A stretch of 39,904 nucleotides of DNA from NCBI RefSeq assembly GCF_029871205.1, contig NZ_SSOJ01000116.1, positions 1 to 39,904 of the forward strand, read 5' to 3'. Positions within the stretch are counted from its first letter, which is position 1; the number at the start of each line of letters is the position of its first letter. Origin of the DNA: Pseudomonas sp. BN417. Lineage in GTDB: Bacteria; Pseudomonadota; Gammaproteobacteria; Pseudomonadales; Pseudomonadaceae. The notes beneath the pieces are model-generated. The model was given only the letters and a program-made list of their open reading frames with translations. It did no database searches and had not been told where the DNA came from. This document shows, piece after piece, positions 7,679 through 17,740 of this stretch. Made by a program: the position numbers and the translations under genes.

Positions 7679-8026
7679 TCAATAGAACCATGGGGCGAGC
7701 CACGGCACGGCCAGCAGGCCGAGCAACAGGACGACAATGACCCAGAACGTGAGCCGCTGCCGCCTGAGCTGGCGTGAGTCGTCGCAAGTTTTGCCGGTTG
7801 GGCAGGCTTGAGGCACCAGGTAAAGCTTGCGGAAGGCCAACCAGAGGAACAGCAGCGTCAGGCCAATGAAGAAAGGCCGGTATGGCTCCATGGCCGTCAG
7901 ACTGCCGACCCAGGCACCACCGACGCCCAGCATGATCAGCACGAGTGGCCCGACACAACACACCGATGCGCCAATAGCAGCCAGCGCCCCGGCGATCAAC
8001 GAACCTTTGCTGCTGAGTTGCGCCAT
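7679..8026 (-). CDS. merT: Mercuric ion transporter MerT
   Basis: A 115-residue inner-membrane protein with three hydrophobic segments (about 8-30, 38-68 and 92-112). The first helix carries the Cys pair C23-C24 (SVCCVGP) and the cytoplasmic loop carries Cys75 and Cys81 (QACPTGKTC), the pattern of MerT. It takes Hg(II) from MerP and moves it inward. The ATG at 8026 is preferred over the longer open frame because homologues start at this point and an upstream start would run through the mer promoter. It is the first gene of the minus-strand run merT-merP-GDCCVxC. Confidence 0.94.
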   Translation of the reverse strand: MAQLSSKGSLIAGALAAIGASVCCVGPLVLIMLGVGGAWVGSLTAMEPYRPFFIGLTLLFLWLAFRKLYLVPQACPTGKTCDDSRQLRRQRLTFWVIVVLLLGLLAVPWLAPWFY

Positions 8027-8061
8027 ACCTTTTCTCCGTGAACCCGATTGCTTGGGTGCTA

Positions 8062-8092
8062 CTCTAAATTCCGTACTCAAGTACGGAGTCAA
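8062..8092 (-). promoter_or_regulatory. MerR-controlled mer promoter/operator
   Basis: On the minus strand the -35 box TTGACT (plus-strand 8087-8092) is followed by the interrupted dyad TCCGTAC-ttga-GTACGGA (8070-8087) and a weak -10 (TTAGAG at 8062-8067). That gives the 19-bp spacer typical of MerR-activated promoters. The dyad agrees closely with the Tn501/Tn21 mer operator. It lies between merT and merR, so it should activate merTP and limit merR. Confidence 0.85.
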
Positions 8093-8099
8093 GGAGAAC

Positions 8100-8501
8100 G
8101 TGTTGGCCAACGCACTGACCATTGGTAAGCTCGCGGAAGCAGCCGAGGTAAACATCGAGACGATTCGCTATTACCAGCGGCGCGGCCTCCTGCAGGAGCC
8201 GGCCAAGCCGCTCGGCGGCTATCGACGCTATGCGCCGGACCAGGTCAAGCGGGTGCGCTTCATCAAGCGTGCCCAAGCGCTTGGATTCACCTTGGCCGAG
8301 GTGGGCGATCTCCTAAAGTTGGCACACGGACATACCTGCGCGGAAACTCAGGCGCTGGCGGTTCGAAAGTTGAGGTTGATCGAAGAGAAGATCGCCGACC
8401 TGGCAGCAATGCAACAGGCATTGGGCATCCTGGTACGACAGTGTGATGCCGGATCAGGTAAGGAGGGCTGCCCGATTATCGAGGTCCTGGCCAGGGATTG
8501 A
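8100..8501 (+). CDS. merR: Hg(II)-responsive regulator MerR
   Basis: About 133 residues. An N-terminal MerR winged helix (LTIGKLAEAAEVNIETIRYY) and a coiled dimerisation helix are followed by three cysteines, C80, C115 and C124, spaced as in mercury-sensing MerR (one in HTC, two nine residues apart). The start is uncertain: AAGGAG at 8091-8096 sits 3 bases before GTG 8100 and 6 bases before TTG 8103, and the TTG has the better spacing. The regulator overlaps its own operator region and diverges from merT. The three Cys ligands make Hg(II) sensing likely. Confidence 0.92.
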   Translation: MLANALTIGKLAEAAEVNIETIRYYQRRGLLQEPAKPLGGYRRYAPDQVKRVRFIKRAQALGFTLAEVGDLLKLAHGHTCAETQALAVRKLRLIEEKIADLAAMQQALGILVRQCDAGSGKEGCPIIEVLARD

Positions 8502-8520
8502 AGGGGACATCCGTGGATCA

Positions 8521-9267
8521 CTAACCGATCCTTCCCAGAACCGGAAACACCTCCAGCAGCCACCAGGCAAAGTCGGTCAGTCGCCCGGTTACCATGGCCA
8601 CCCCCATGAGAATCAGGATCACGCCCGCCCCGATATGGATGGTCCGACTCCAGCGGCGCAGGCGCTTCAGGTGGGCGAGGAATTGATTGGTGAACCAGGC
8701 CGTCAGCAGGAATGGGAGTCCCAGGCCGAGCGAGTAGATCGACAGCAATGTAACGCCACTGGCACCCGTACGGCCGGTGGAGGCGCTCAGCGTCAGGATG
8801 CTGCCCAGAATGGGACCGATACAAGGCGTCCAGCCGAAAGCAAACGCCACGCCCAATACATAAGCGGCCAGCGGTCCTCCGCTGGACTTGAGCTGGTGAA
8901 CGAAGCGCACATCCATATTCAGCCAGCGAGGGTTGATCAGACCGGTAATGAACAGGCCGAAGGCAATCACGATGATGCCGCCAATCAGGTTGGTTTCCTG
9001 CCGATAGGCAATCAGCACCTGGCTTATGGCGGTGGCGCTGGCCCCCAGCGCAATGAAGATGGTGGAAAATCCCAGCACGAAGCTCAGGCTCATGCCGATC
9101 ACCGCAAGCCGTTCCCGGCGGCTTTCCAGGACCTGCAGTTCGTCCACCGAGTGCCCGGCGATGTAGGACAAATAGCCAGGCACCAAGGGCAGCACGCAGG
9201 GTGACAGGAAGGAGATCATTCCCGCGGCAAACGCGCTCAGGATGCCAATAACGCTGAGGCTCATCAC
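8521..9267 (-). CDS. ccdA: CcdA-type thiol-disulfide electron carrier
   Basis: A 248-residue, roughly six-helix inner-membrane protein with the two redox cysteines of the CcdA/DsbD-beta family: Cys24 in FLSPCVLPLVPG and Cys149 in GWTPCIGP. CcdA passes reducing equivalents from cytoplasmic thioredoxin to periplasmic thioredoxin-like proteins. Its ATG lies 3 bases after the stop of the TlpA-like gene, so the two are one operon and probable redox partners. It converges with merR. The context points to a metal-stress thiol system instead of cytochrome c maturation, since no ccm gene is nearby. Confidence 0.9.
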   Translation of the reverse strand: MMSLSVIGILSAFAAGMISFLSPCVLPLVPGYLSYIAGHSVDELQVLESRRERLAVIGMSLSFVLGFSTIFIALGASATAISQVLIAYRQETNLIGGIIVIAFGLFITGLINPRWLNMDVRFVHQLKSSGGPLAAYVLGVAFAFGWTPCIGPILGSILTLSASTGRTGASGVTLLSIYSLGLGLPFLLTAWFTNQFLAHLKRLRRWSRTIHIGAGVILILMGVAMVTGRLTDFAWWLLEVFPVLGRIG

Positions 9268-9270
9268 GAA

Positions 9271-9876
9271 CTATTTCCTCGGTGTGGAAGCCATCACTTC
9301 CTGCACAAGCTCAATGACGTCCGGGCTGTCCCACTCGGCCGCACCTGCTTTGCGGCCGATTTCCTGTCCCTCGCGGTCCAATAGCAGAGTGACCGGCAAG
9401 CCGAAGGCTCCGAGGCTTTGGATGGCTTGCATCTGCTCATCGACGTAGATCTGGAGGTGCTGGATACCAATCTCCCGGTAGAAGTCCCGTACAACCTGCA
9501 GTCCGCCTTGATCGAGCGAGAGCGCCACCACCTCGAAGTCGTCGCCTCCCAGCTTTGCCTGTAAGCGATCCAAGGTCGGCATCTCCTGACGGCAAGGGGC
9601 GCACCAAGTGGCCCAGAGGTTGAGCAGAACCACCTTGCCCTTGAAGTCGTCCAAGGTGTACGGCTTGCCGTCGCCATCGACGAATCTGACTGACTCAACC
9701 GGTTTGGGCTCGAGCCAGATGAGCAATTCGGCACGTGTGCGAGGTTCGGATGAGGGTTCGGCGCCCATGACCGGTAACGCCGGTGGAATGAGGACAAGGC
9801 ACAGCAGCAACCCGCAGGCCCGGCGACACCCCGAGCGGTCGAAATACTTCCCGGCCAGGGTCGTGATGCAGTTCAT
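9271..9876 (-). CDS. TlpA-like periplasmic thioredoxin
   Basis: A 201-residue protein with an N-terminal membrane anchor or signal (about residues 20-38) and a TlpA/ResA-type thioredoxin fold carrying the active site W91-C-A-P-C95, followed later by the cis-Pro segment FGLPVT. It should reduce periplasmic disulfides with electrons from the CcdA protein encoded next. Several extra cysteines sit in the signal region (C3, C17, C21, C26). The operon order tlpA-ccdA next to mer genes suggests upkeep of cysteine thiols during metal exposure; this is inference. Confidence 0.88.
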   Translation of the reverse strand: MNCITTLAGKYFDRSGCRRACGLLLCLVLIPPALPVMGAEPSSEPRTRAELLIWLEPKPVESVRFVDGDGKPYTLDDFKGKVVLLNLWATWCAPCRQEMPTLDRLQAKLGGDDFEVVALSLDQGGLQVVRDFYREIGIQHLQIYVDEQMQAIQSLGAFGLPVTLLLDREGQEIGRKAGAAEWDSPDVIELVQEVMASTPRK

Positions 9877-10078
9877 CGCACACCTCTAGCTCCCATCGCC
9901 ATGAATCGCCTGACCGGCGCCGGCTGGACGCAATGCGTTTTCCCCGAAGCGAACCCTCTTTAGAGAGGACTATAGCCCGAGGATGTGCAAGAAAGTCTTC
10001 GGCGGCTAGAGCATCACGATCAGGCGGGCCCGGTTCATGGCTCGGCTCGCATGGCTGGGGTGAAAGCCGCTTGAACCA
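9877..10078. promoter_or_regulatory. Upstream region of the tlpA-ccdA operon with a palindrome
   Basis: No gene was recognised in these 202 bases. The inverted repeat CCTCT-ttag-AGAGG (9955-9968) lies about 80 bases upstream of the TlpA-like start, where an operator would be expected, and TATAG follows. The right half of the region may be the remains of DNA once belonging to the LuxR-type gene. Confidence 0.35.
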
Positions 10079-10370
10079 ATGCACGGACAGCTGACCGAAT
10101 GGACCCAGGACGTTGCCGATGCACTGGCGAAACGTCCCGGTCACTCTCAATTACAGGCGCTCACCGTTCGGCCGGGGTGTGCTGACCGCGCGGGAGTGCG
10201 AGGTGGCGCGGCTGTTGTTGGAGGGGCACTCCAACATTTCGGTGTCGCAGCGGCTGCGGATCAGCCCGTGAACGGTGAAGGTGCACCGGCGCAGTCTCAA
10301 CGAAAAGTTGCAGATCAGTAGTCAGTCGCAATTGCTGGCGTTGTTCGTGCGGCGGTTGAAGGGAGTTTGA
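10079..10370 (+). pseudogene. LuxR-type regulator remnant
   Basis: A readable N-terminal piece (QLTEWTQDVADALAKR from the ATG at 10079, frame 2) is followed in another frame by a typical LuxR/GerE helix-turn-helix (10179-10370, LTARECEVARLLLEGHS...TVKVHRRSLNEKLQISS). The HTH itself is broken by a TGA at 10269-10271 where Glu is usual (SP-E-TVKVH). The central ligand or signal domain is absent, so there has been a large internal deletion with a frameshift as well as a nonsense mutation. It lies directly upstream of the intact kdp operon. No function is expected. Confidence 0.7.
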
Positions 10371-10448
10371 ACCCTGCTCGGCATTGGGCCGAACCGCACC
10401 CCTCATGCCCCCTTCGCCGAATCATCGATCCGGCATTTCCCTGCACTC

Positions 10449-10466
10449 TTTACACCTTCTTTATGC
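10449..10466 (+). promoter_or_regulatory. Possible KdpE-binding T-rich box upstream of kdpF
   Basis: TTTACACCTTCTTTATGC is T-rich within GC-rich flanks, lies 90-107 bases upstream of kdpF, and resembles the T-run plus TTTACAC core of the E. coli kdp operator. This is similarity by eye only. The interval 10371-10555 otherwise holds the operon leader and no gene. Confidence 0.4.
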
Positions 10467-10555
10467 CGCGCCGCCCCCGGGCGGCTCGTTCCTTTACGCC
10501 CCTCGTTCCGACAATGGCTCCACAGCGGCACAGACCGCATCTAGGAGCACAAGCA

Positions 10556-10645
10556 ATGAGCATTCTCGACGGGATGTCCCTGGCTATGGCCATGGGGCTT
10601 TTCATTTATTTGCTGGTCGCGCTGCTGCGCGCCGAGCGCGGCTAG
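10556..10645 (+). CDS. kdpF: K+-transporting ATPase subunit KdpF
   Basis: A 29-residue single-helix peptide ([20 protein letters not shown], then a short basic end) of the form usual in Pseudomonas. KdpF stabilises the KdpABC complex. A GGAGC ribosome-binding site lies 7-12 bases before the ATG. The stop codon overlaps the AGGAGG that serves kdpA, so the two genes are coupled. Confidence 0.92.
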   Translation: MSILDGMSLAMAMGLFIYLLVALLRAERG

Positions 10646-10653
10646 GAGGCCAC

Positions 10654-12354
10654 ATGCAACTTCAGGACATCGGCCTCATCCTGGCCTTCTTTGTGCTGGT
10701 GCTGGCGCCGGCACCCTTCCTCGGGCGCTTCTACTACCGGGTTATGGAAGGACAACGCACCTTCCTGACCCCGGTTTTCGCGCCCGTGGAGCGTTTCTGC
10801 TACCGCATCTCCGGCGTTGATGCCGAGCGCGAGCAGGACTGGAAAACCTACTGCGCGGCACTGCTGGCCTTCAACCTGGCCGGCCTCGTGCTGCTCTTCG
10901 CCATCCTCATGCTGCAAGGCGTGCTGCCGCTGAACCCGCAGAAACTGCCGGGCCTGGAATGGAGCCTGGCGTTCAACACTGCCGTCAGCTTCGTCACCAA
11001 CACCAACTGGCAGGCCTATAGCGGCGAAGCCAGCCTGAGCTACTTCAGCCAGATGGTCGGCCTCGGCGTGCAGAACTTCGTCAGCGCTGCTGTCGGCCTC
11101 TGCGTGCTGGTGGTGTTCGCCCGCGGCATCAGCCGACGCAGCACCGACCGCCTGGGCAACTTCTGGGTCGACCTGACCCGCGCCACCCTCTACGGCCTGC
11201 TGCCGCTGTGCCTGCTGCTGGCGTTGTTCCTGGTCTGGCAAGGCGTTCCGCAGACTTTCCTCGAATACGCCCATGCCGTGACCCTGCAGGGCGCGGACCA
11301 GAGCATCCCGCTCGGCCCGGCCGCCAGCCAGATCGCCATCAAGCAACTGGGCACCAACGGCGGTGGCTTCTTCGGCGTGAACTCGGCGCACCCGTTCGAG
11401 AACCCCACGGCCTGGAGCAATCTGCTGGAGATGGCCTCCATCATCCTGATCCCGGCGGCGCTGGTGTTCACCTTCGGCCATTACGTCAAGGACCTGCGCC
11501 AGAGCCGCGCGCTGCTGGCCTGCATGCTGGTGCTCTTCGTCATCGGCCTGGGCGTGACCCTGTACAGCGAGTACCAGCCGAACCCTGCGCTGGCGGGCCT
11601 GCCCATCGAGCAGACCGGTTCCCTGGAAGGCAAGGAAAGCCGCTTCGGCATCACCGCCTCGGCGCTCTGGGCCGTGACCACCACCGCCGCCTCCAACGGC
11701 TCGGTCAACGCCATGCACGACAGCTTCAGCGCCATCGGCGGCATGATCCCGATGTTCAACATGATGCTCGGCGAGATCATCTTCGGCGGCGTCGGCGCCG
11801 GTCTCTACGGCATGCTGGTGTTCGTGCTGATCGCGGTGTTCCTCGCCGGCCTGATGATCGGCCGCACCCCGGAGTACCTCGGCAAGAAGCTGGAGGCCCG
11901 CGAAGTTCGACTGCTGGTGGCCACCCTCCTGGTGATGCCGATAGGTGTCCTGGTGTTCTGCGGCCTGGCCATCAGCCTCGAAGGCCCGGCGGCGTCCATC
12001 ACCAACCCCGGCGCACACGGTTTCAGCCAGGCCCTCTACGCCTATACCTCGGGTACTGCCAACAATGGTTCGGCCTTTGCCGGCTTCGGCGCCAACACGC
12101 CTTTCCACAACGTGCTGATCGGCCTGGCCATGCTCCTCGGCCGCTTCGGCTACATCATCCCGGTACTGGCGATCGCCGGCAGCCTGGCGATGAAGAAGCG
12201 CGCCCCGCTGGGCGCCAACAGCTTCCCCACCCATGGCCCGCTGTTCGTCACCCTGCTGACCCTGACCATCCTGCTGGTCGGCGGCCTGACCTTCCTGCCG
12301 GCGCTGGCCCTCGGGCCGATCGCCGAACACCTCGCGCTGATCCAGGGCTTCTAA
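10654..12354 (+). CDS. kdpA: K+-transporting ATPase, K+-binding subunit KdpA
   Basis: A 566-residue polytopic membrane protein, the K+ channel-like subunit of the KdpFABC P-type ATPase. Four selectivity-filter loops are visible: TNTNWQ, GTNGGG, TAASNGS and TSGTANNGS. Length and repeats agree with the family. The frame is open far upstream, but the ATG at 10654 is chosen because AGGAGG at 10644-10649 precedes it. It is a normal, intact protein, clearly different in its N-terminus from the KdpA fragment at 6315. Confidence 0.97.
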   Translation: MQLQDIGLILAFFVLVLAPAPFLGRFYYRVMEGQRTFLTPVFAPVERFCYRISGVDAEREQDWKTYCAALLAFNLAGLVLLFAILMLQGVLPLNPQKLPGLEWSLAFNTAVSFVTNTNWQAYSGEASLSYFSQMVGLGVQNFVSAAVGLCVLVVFARGISRRSTDRLGNFWVDLTRATLYGLLPLCLLLALFLVWQGVPQTFLEYAHAVTLQGADQSIPLGPAASQIAIKQLGTNGGGFFGVNSAHPFENPTAWSNLLEMASIILIPAALVFTFGHYVKDLRQSRALLACMLVLFVIGLGVTLYSEYQPNPALAGLPIEQTGSLEGKESRFGITASALWAVTTTAASNGSVNAMHDSFSAIGGMIPMFNMMLGEIIFGGVGAGLYGMLVFVLIAVFLAGLMIGRTPEYLGKKLEAREVRLLVATLLVMPIGVLVFCGLAISLEGPAASITNPGAHGFSQALYAYTSGTANNGSAFAGFGANTPFHNVLIGLAMLLGRFGYIIPVLAIAGSLAMKKRAPLGANSFPTHGPLFVTLLTLTILLVGGLTFLPALALGPIAEHLALIQGF

Positions 12355-12363
12355 GGGAGATCC

Positions 12364-14418
12364 ATGATGAATGCCCCCATACAGGCGCTCCAAGGCGCCA
12401 AGCAGCAACCCAAGACCACCTTCGCCGCGCTGTGGAAACCAGCGCTGCGCCAGGCCTTCGTCAAGCTCGACCCGCGCCAGCTGGCGCGTTCGCCGGTGAT
12501 TCTGGTGGTCGAGCTGACGGCCGTGGTCACCACGGTCCTCTGCGCCATCCCCAACCCGGCGGTGAGCACTGGCCTGGCCGTGCAGATCGCGCTCTGGCTC
12601 TGGTTCACCGTGCTCTTCGCCAACTTCGCCGAAGCCCTCGCCGAAGGCCGCGGCAAGGCCCGTGCCGACAGCCTGCGGGCCGGTAGCCAGGGCTTGACCG
12701 CGCGCCGCCGCAAGGCAGACGGCAAGTTCGAATCTGTCCCGGCCGCCAGCCTGCGCCGTGGCGATATCGTCCGCGTCGAAGCTGGTGAGATGATCCCCAG
12801 CGACGGCGAGGTCATCGAAGGTATCGCCGCGGTCAACGAAGCGGCCATCACCGGCGAATCGGCGCCGGTGATCCGCGAGTCCGGTGGCGACCGCTCCGCC
12901 GTCACCGGCAACACCCGCATCGTTTCCGACTGGCTGCTGGTGAAGATCACCGCCAACCCCGGCGAATCCACCCTGGACCGGATGATCGCCCTGGTGGAAG
13001 GCGCCAAGCGCCAGAAGACCCCCAATGAAGTGGCGCTGGACATCCTGCTGATCGGCCTGACCCTGATCTTCCTGCTGGTGGTGGCCACCCTGCAGCCCTT
13101 CGCCCGCTACGCTGGCGGCGACCTGCCGCTGGTGTACCTGGTGGCGCTGCTGGTGACCCTGATCCCCACCACCATCGGTGGCCTGCTGTCCGCCATCGGC
13201 ATCGCCGGCATGGACCGCCTGGTGCGTCTCAATGTCATCGCCAAATCGGGCAGGGCGGTGGAAGCCGCCGGCGACGTGCACGTGCTGCTGCTGGACAAGA
13301 CCGGCACCATCACCTTCGGCAACCGCCGTTGCAGCGCGATGATCAAGGCCCCCGGCGTGGCCGGCAAGGAACTCTCCGACGCCGCGCTGTTGGCCTCCCT
13401 CGCCGACGAGACCCCGGAAGGCAAGTCCATAGTCGAGTACCTGCGCGGCCTGCATCCGATGCAGGAGCCGGCTCGCAACGAGATCGAGGTGATCCCCTTC
13501 ACCGCCGAGACCCGCCTGTCCGGCGCCGACTGGGCCGGTCGCAGCTACCGCAAGGGCGCGGTGGACGCCGTGCTCGCCTGGGTCGGCATGGGCCGCGAGG
13601 ACGTGCCGGCACCGCTGGCCCGCGAGATCGAGAAAATCGCCCAGAGCGGCGGCACTCCGCTGCTGGTGGCCGCCGATGGCAAGCTGCTGGGCGCCATCCA
13701 CCTCAAGGATGTGGTCAAACCGGGCATCCGCGATCGCTTCGCCGAACTGCGGCAGATGGGCATCCGCACCGTGATGGTCACCGGCGACAACCCGCTGACC
13801 GCCGCCGCCATCGCCGCCGAGGCCGGGGTGGACGACGTGATTGCCGAAGCCACGCCGGAGAAGAAGCTGGCGCGCATCCGCCAGGAGCAGGGCGAAGGCA
13901 AGATGGTCGCCATGTGCGGCGACGGCGCCAACGACGCGCCGGCGCTGGCCCAGGCCGACGTGGGCCTGGCCATGAACGATGGCACCCAGGCTGCCCGCGA
14001 GGCCGCCAACCTGGTGGACCTGGATTCCGACCCCACCAAGCTGCTGGACGTGGTCCAGGTGGGCAAGGAGTTGCTGGTCACCCGCGGCGCCCTGACCACC
14101 TTCTCGGTGGCCAACGACGTGGCCAAGTACTTCGCCATTCTTCCCGCGCTCTTCGCCGGCATCTACCCGCAGCTGGGCGTGCTCAACATCATGCAACTGG
14201 CCAGCCCGCAGAGCGCCATCCTCTCGGCCATCGTATTCAACGCGCTGATCATCGTCGCGCTGATCCCGCTGGCCCTGCGCGGGGTGCGGGTGCAGGCCAG
14301 CGACGCAGCCCAGCTGCTGCGGCGCAACCTGCTGATCTACGGCCTTGGCGGCATCGTCGCGCCCTTCGTCGGCATCAAGCTGATCGATGTCCTGCTCACT
14401 GCAGTCGGGTTGGTCTGA
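12364..14418 (+). CDS. kdpB: K+-transporting P-type ATPase catalytic subunit KdpB
   Basis: A 684-residue P-type ATPase. Visible motifs are the actuator TGES (163-166), the phosphorylation site D311-KTGT, the P-domain [11 protein letters not shown] (518-528) and the expected membrane segments. It hydrolyses ATP to drive K+ uptake through KdpA. It starts 9 bases after kdpA behind GGGAG. All key residues are present. Confidence 0.97.
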   Translation: MMNAPIQALQGAKQQPKTTFAALWKPALRQAFVKLDPRQLARSPVILVVELTAVVTTVLCAIPNPAVSTGLAVQIALWLWFTVLFANFAEALAEGRGKARADSLRAGSQGLTARRRKADGKFESVPAASLRRGDIVRVEAGEMIPSDGEVIEGIAAVNEAAITGESAPVIRESGGDRSAVTGNTRIVSDWLLVKITANPGESTLDRMIALVEGAKRQKTPNEVALDILLIGLTLIFLLVVATLQPFARYAGGDLPLVYLVALLVTLIPTTIGGLLSAIGIAGMDRLVRLNVIAKSGRAVEAAGDVHVLLLDKTGTITFGNRRCSAMIKAPGVAGKELSDAALLASLADETPEGKSIVEYLRGLHPMQEPARNEIEVIPFTAETRLSGADWAGRSYRKGAVDAVLAWVGMGREDVPAPLAREIEKIAQSGGTPLLVAADGKLLGAIHLKDVVKPGIRDRFAELRQMGIRTVMVTGDNPLTAAAIAAEAGVDDVIAEATPEKKLARIRQEQGEGKMVAMCGDGANDAPALAQADVGLAMNDGTQAAREAANLVDLDSDPTKLLDVVQVGKELLVTRGALTTFSVANDVAKYFAILPALFAGIYPQLGVLNIMQLASPQSAILSAIVFNALIIVALIPLALRGVRVQASDAAQLLRRNLLIYGLGGIVAPFVGIKLIDVLLTAVGLV

Positions 14419-14430
14419 ACCCGGCTTTTT

Positions 14431-14471
14431 CTCCCCTCTTCCGCGTGCGGGAGAGGGCCCGGGGGAGAGGG
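14431..14471. repeat. CTCTCC-type hairpin repeat inside the kdp operon
   Basis: Part of the 100-base gap between kdpB and kdpC. CCCCTCTTCCGC-gt-GCGGGAGAGGG forms an imperfect hairpin followed by GGGGGAGAGGG. The same motif recurs at 28886-29003 and 31799-31968. The rest of the gap shows only the kdpC ribosome-binding site. Confidence 0.7.
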
Positions 14472-14518
14472 CAGAAGCCGCCCCCGGCCAGCCTTAGCTT
14501 TCCTGCGAGGAACTGAAT

Positions 14519-15070
14519 ATGCTTAGCCAACTCCGCCCAGCCCTGAGCCTCCTGGCCCTGATGACCCTGATCACCGGCGTCGCCTACCCCCTGACCGTCA
14601 CCGGCATTGCCCAGGCCGTCTTCCCCGAGCAAGCCAATGGCAGCCTGGTGCACGACGACAAGGGTGACGTGCGCGGCAGCGCCCTGCTGGCGCAGAACTT
14701 CGAGGGCGCCGAGTGGTTCCAGCCGCGTCCGTCCGCCGCATCCTTCGCCACCGTGGCCAGCGGCGCCAGCAACCTGGCACCGAGCAACCCGGCCCTGGCC
14801 GAGCGCATCAACAAGGAAGCGACCCGTCTGGCCACCGAAGGTCATGGCAAGGTGCCCATGGCCCTGGTCACCACTTCCGGCAGCGGCCTCGACCCGCACC
14901 TGCCGCCGGCCGCCGCGCGCTTCCAGATCGCTCGCATCTCTGCCGAACGCGGCATGCCGGCCGATGCGCTGGAGCGCCTGGTGGAGCAGAGCACCGAGCG
15001 GCCGCTGGTGGGACCGGCGGTGGTCAATGTCCTGGCCCTGAACACACAGTTGAATGAGATGACTCGATGA
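14519..15070 (+). CDS. kdpC: K+-transporting ATPase subunit KdpC
   Basis: A 183-residue protein with one N-terminal membrane helix (about 8-30, ending [10 protein letters not shown]) and a periplasmic domain with the family blocks [17 protein letters not shown] and [11 protein letters not shown]. KdpC is the accessory subunit of the Kdp pump. GCGAGGAA precedes the ATG. Its end overlaps kdpD by 4 bases (ATGA). Confidence 0.96.
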   Translation: MLSQLRPALSLLALMTLITGVAYPLTVTGIAQAVFPEQANGSLVHDDKGDVRGSALLAQNFEGAEWFQPRPSAASFATVASGASNLAPSNPALAERINKEATRLATEGHGKVPMALVTTSGSGLDPHLPPAAARFQIARISAERGMPADALERLVEQSTERPLVGPAVVNVLALNTQLNEMTR

Positions 15071-17715
15071 GTGATGCCCTGCGTGCCGACGCGCTGCTGG
15101 CCGATATGCCCCGTGAGGGGCGTGGCCGCCTGAAAGTCTTCCTTGGCGCGGCGCCGGGCGTGGGCAAGACCTTTGCGATGCTCCAGGCCGCCCAGGCGCA
15201 ACTGCGCCAGGGCGTGGACCTGCGCGCAGGCGTGGTGGAAACCCACGGCCGCGCGGAAACCGAAGCCATGCTCGCCGGGCTGCCGCAGCAACCGCTGCGG
15301 CGGTTCGAATATCGCGGCATGGACCTGATCGAGATGGACCTCGACGGCATTCTCGCCCACCCGCCCAAGCTGGTGCTGGTGGACGAGCTGGCCCATACCA
15401 ACGCCCCCGGCAGCCGCCACGCCAAGCGCTGGCAGGACGTGCAGGAGCTGCTCGACGCCGGCATCGACGTCTACACCACGGTCAACGTCCAGCACCTCGA
15501 AGCGCTGAATGACCAGGTGCACGACATCACCGGCGTGCAGGTGCGCGAGACACTGCCCGACTGGGTGCTGCAGGAGGCCGATGAAATCCTCCTGGTGGAC
15601 CTGCCACCGCGCGAGCTGCTGGAGCGCCTGCGCGAAGGCAAGGTCTACGTGCCCGAGCAGGCACGTGCCGCGATCGATGCTTTTTTCTCCCAGACCAACC
15701 TCACCGCGCTGCGCGAGCTGGCCATGCAGACCGCCGCCGCGCGGGTCGACGCCGACCTCAATCGCCGTTACCGCCAGCGTGGCCTGGAAGCGCCCGCCGT
15801 GCGCGGCCGACTGCTGGTGGGCATAGACGGCGACCACCAGGCCGAGCGCCTGGTGCGCCATGCCAGCCGGGTCGCCGAGCGGCGCCACCTGCCCTGGTCG
15901 GTGGTGCACGTGGACACCGGCGGAGCGCGCTCGGAAGAGGCCCGTGCGCGCCTGCAGGGCGCCCAGCAGCTGGCCGAGCGCCTGGGTGGCGAAGTGGTGA
16001 CCTTGCGCGCCGAATCCGTGGCCAAGGCCCTGGTCCAGCACGCCGACGAGCGCCGCGCCAGCCTGTTGCTGGTGGGCCGCAGCCGCCAGCGCCTGCGTCG
16101 CCGCCTGCTCGGCCGCGGCCTGGCCGAGCGATTGCTGCGCTATGCCGTGGGCCTGGAAGTCAGCGTGCTGGGCACCGAGGCTGATCGCCGCCCGCCCAGT
16201 GCCCGTGCCAGCGATCCCACGCGCCTACTGGACTACGGCCTGGCGCTGCTGGCCGCCATCGCCGCCACCGCCCTGGCCTGGGGTGTGTCGCACACCCTGG
16301 AATTGCCGAACATCTCCATGGTGTTCCTCGCCGCGGTGCTGCTGGTGGCGGTGCGCAGCAGCCTGGGCCCGGCGCTGCTCTGCGCCGGGCTATCCTTCCT
16401 CGCCTACGATTTCCTGTTCATCCCGCCCATCTTCTCCCTGACCATCGCCCGCCAGGAGGACGTGTTGACGCTGGTGTTCTTCCTGCTCATGGCCGGGCTC
16501 ACCGGCAACCTTGCATCGCGCCAGCGCCGCCAGCTCGACGCCCTGCGCGATACCCAGTCGGAAACCACCGCGCTGCTCGACCTCTCGCGCAAGCTCACCG
16601 CAGCCACCGATCGCCAGGCCGTGCTCAACGTGGCCGTGCAGCAGTTCGGCGCCTGGACGGACGTAGAGATCTGCCTGCTGGCCCGTGGCCGCGACGGCGT
16701 CTGGAAGGTGGAGGCGGGTGCCCAGCGCCTGCTGGGCGACCAGGAACGCGCGGCGGCGGAGTGGTCCTGGCAGCACGACCAGCCGGCGGGCCCGGGTACC
16801 GACACTCTGCCGGGGGGCCGCTGGTGGTGGTTGCCGCTATCCGGCGAGGAGGGGCCGCTGGCGCTGCTCGGCGTCAGCCGCCGCGACGAAACCCCGCTTC
16901 CCGCCGGCCGGCGGCGTCTGATCGCCGCCCTCGGCCAACCCCTGGCCCAGGCCCTGGACCGCGCGCAACTGGCCGAGGACCTGGAGGCGGCACGCCTGCA
17001 TGGTGAAACCGAACAGTTGCGCAGCGCGCTGCTGGCGTCGGTATCCCACGACCTGCGCACGCCGCTTACCTCCATGCGCGGGTCGATCGACAGCCTGCTG
17101 GCCCTGGGCGAGGCCATCCCGATGGAGGACCGTCGCGAGCTGCTGGAAGGCACCCGCGACGAAGCCGAACGGCTCGACCGCTACATCCAGAACCTGCTGG
17201 ACATGACCCGTCTCGGTCATGGCGGCCTCAAGCTGTCGCGCGACTGGGTGGCGCCCGTGGACATAGTCGCCAGCGCCCTACAACGGCTGCGCCCGGTGCT
17301 GGCGCCGCTGCTGGTCGAAACCCACGTGCCGCAGCAGCTGCCGTTGCTTTTCGTGCATGCCGCGCTGATCGAGCAGGCACTGGTGAACGTGCTGGAAAAC
17401 GCCGCGCGCTTCTCGCCGGGCAATGGCCGCCTGCAGGTCAGCGTCGAGGCCGATGAGGCCGAGCTGCGCTTCGCTGTCAGCGACCAGGGGCCGGGCATTC
17501 CGCAGGATGAGCGCGACAAAATCTTCGATATGTTCTATACCGCCGCACGAGGCGACCGTGGCGGGCAGGGCACGGGCCTGGGCCTGGCCATCTGCCAGGG
17601 CATGGTCGGCGCCCATGGCGGCCGCGTGACCGTGGGCGAAGGCCTGGATGGCCACGGCGCCACCCTGACCCTGCACCTGCCGCTGCACCCGCAGCCGCAG
17701 TTGGAGGAGGAATAA
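15067..17715 (+). CDS. kdpD: Sensor histidine kinase KdpD
   Basis: An 882-residue kinase in the usual order. The N-terminal KdpD domain has Walker [10 protein letters not shown] (27-35) and DELAHTN (106-112). A universal-stress-type domain follows (about 250-370), then four membrane helices (about 395-490), a GAF-like region (about 510-640), a HisKA domain with His661 in VSHDLRTPL, and an HATPase domain with N, G1 (DQGPGIP) and G2 (GTGLGLAI) boxes. It controls KdpE phosphorylation in response to K+ limitation and osmotic signals. Translation is coupled to kdpC by overlap, but a palindromic repeat separates it from kdpE. Confidence 0.97.
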   Translation: MSDALRADALLADMPREGRGRLKVFLGAAPGVGKTFAMLQAAQAQLRQGVDLRAGVVETHGRAETEAMLAGLPQQPLRRFEYRGMDLIEMDLDGILAHPPKLVLVDELAHTNAPGSRHAKRWQDVQELLDAGIDVYTTVNVQHLEALNDQVHDITGVQVRETLPDWVLQEADEILLVDLPPRELLERLREGKVYVPEQARAAIDAFFSQTNLTALRELAMQTAAARVDADLNRRYRQRGLEAPAVRGRLLVGIDGDHQAERLVRHASRVAERRHLPWSVVHVDTGGARSEEARARLQGAQQLAERLGGEVVTLRAESVAKALVQHADERRASLLLVGRSRQRLRRRLLGRGLAERLLRYAVGLEVSVLGTEADRRPPSARASDPTRLLDYGLALLAAIAATALAWGVSHTLELPNISMVFLAAVLLVAVRSSLGPALLCAGLSFLAYDFLFIPPIFSLTIARQEDVLTLVFFLLMAGLTGNLASRQRRQLDALRDTQSETTALLDLSRKLTAATDRQAVLNVAVQQFGAWTDVEICLLARGRDGVWKVEAGAQRLLGDQERAAAEWSWQHDQPAGPGTDTLPGGRWWWLPLSGEEGPLALLGVSRRDETPLPAGRRRLIAALGQPLAQALDRAQLAEDLEAARLHGETEQLRSALLASVSHDLRTPLTSMRGSIDSLLALGEAIPMEDRRELLEGTRDEAERLDRYIQNLLDMTRLGHGGLKLSRDWVAPVDIVASALQRLRPVLAPLLVETHVPQQLPLLFVHAALIEQALVNVLENAARFSPGNGRLQVSVEADEAELRFAVSDQGPGIPQDERDKIFDMFYTAARGDRGGQGTGLGLAICQGMVGAHGGRVTVGEGLDGHGATLTLHLPLHPQPQLEEE

Positions 17716-17740
17716 AGGCGACATCGAGGGCACAGTCTCT

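Noticed and set aside
7172-9876. mer/ccdA/tlpA segment as a complete Tn3-type transposon
   Set aside because: No terminal inverted repeats, transposase, resolvase or target duplication were seen on either side; transfer is possible but not shown.
9695-10150. 151-codon minus-strand frame upstream of the TlpA-like gene
   Set aside because: It overlaps the TlpA-like coding start in another frame, has no ribosome-binding site and shows no recognisable domain.
10642-14196. Very long minus-strand open frame (over 1,100 codons) across kdpA and kdpB
   Set aside because: It is antisense to two intact, motif-complete genes and its composition (His/Gln/Gly/Ala rich) is typical of the mirror frame of GC-rich coding DNA.
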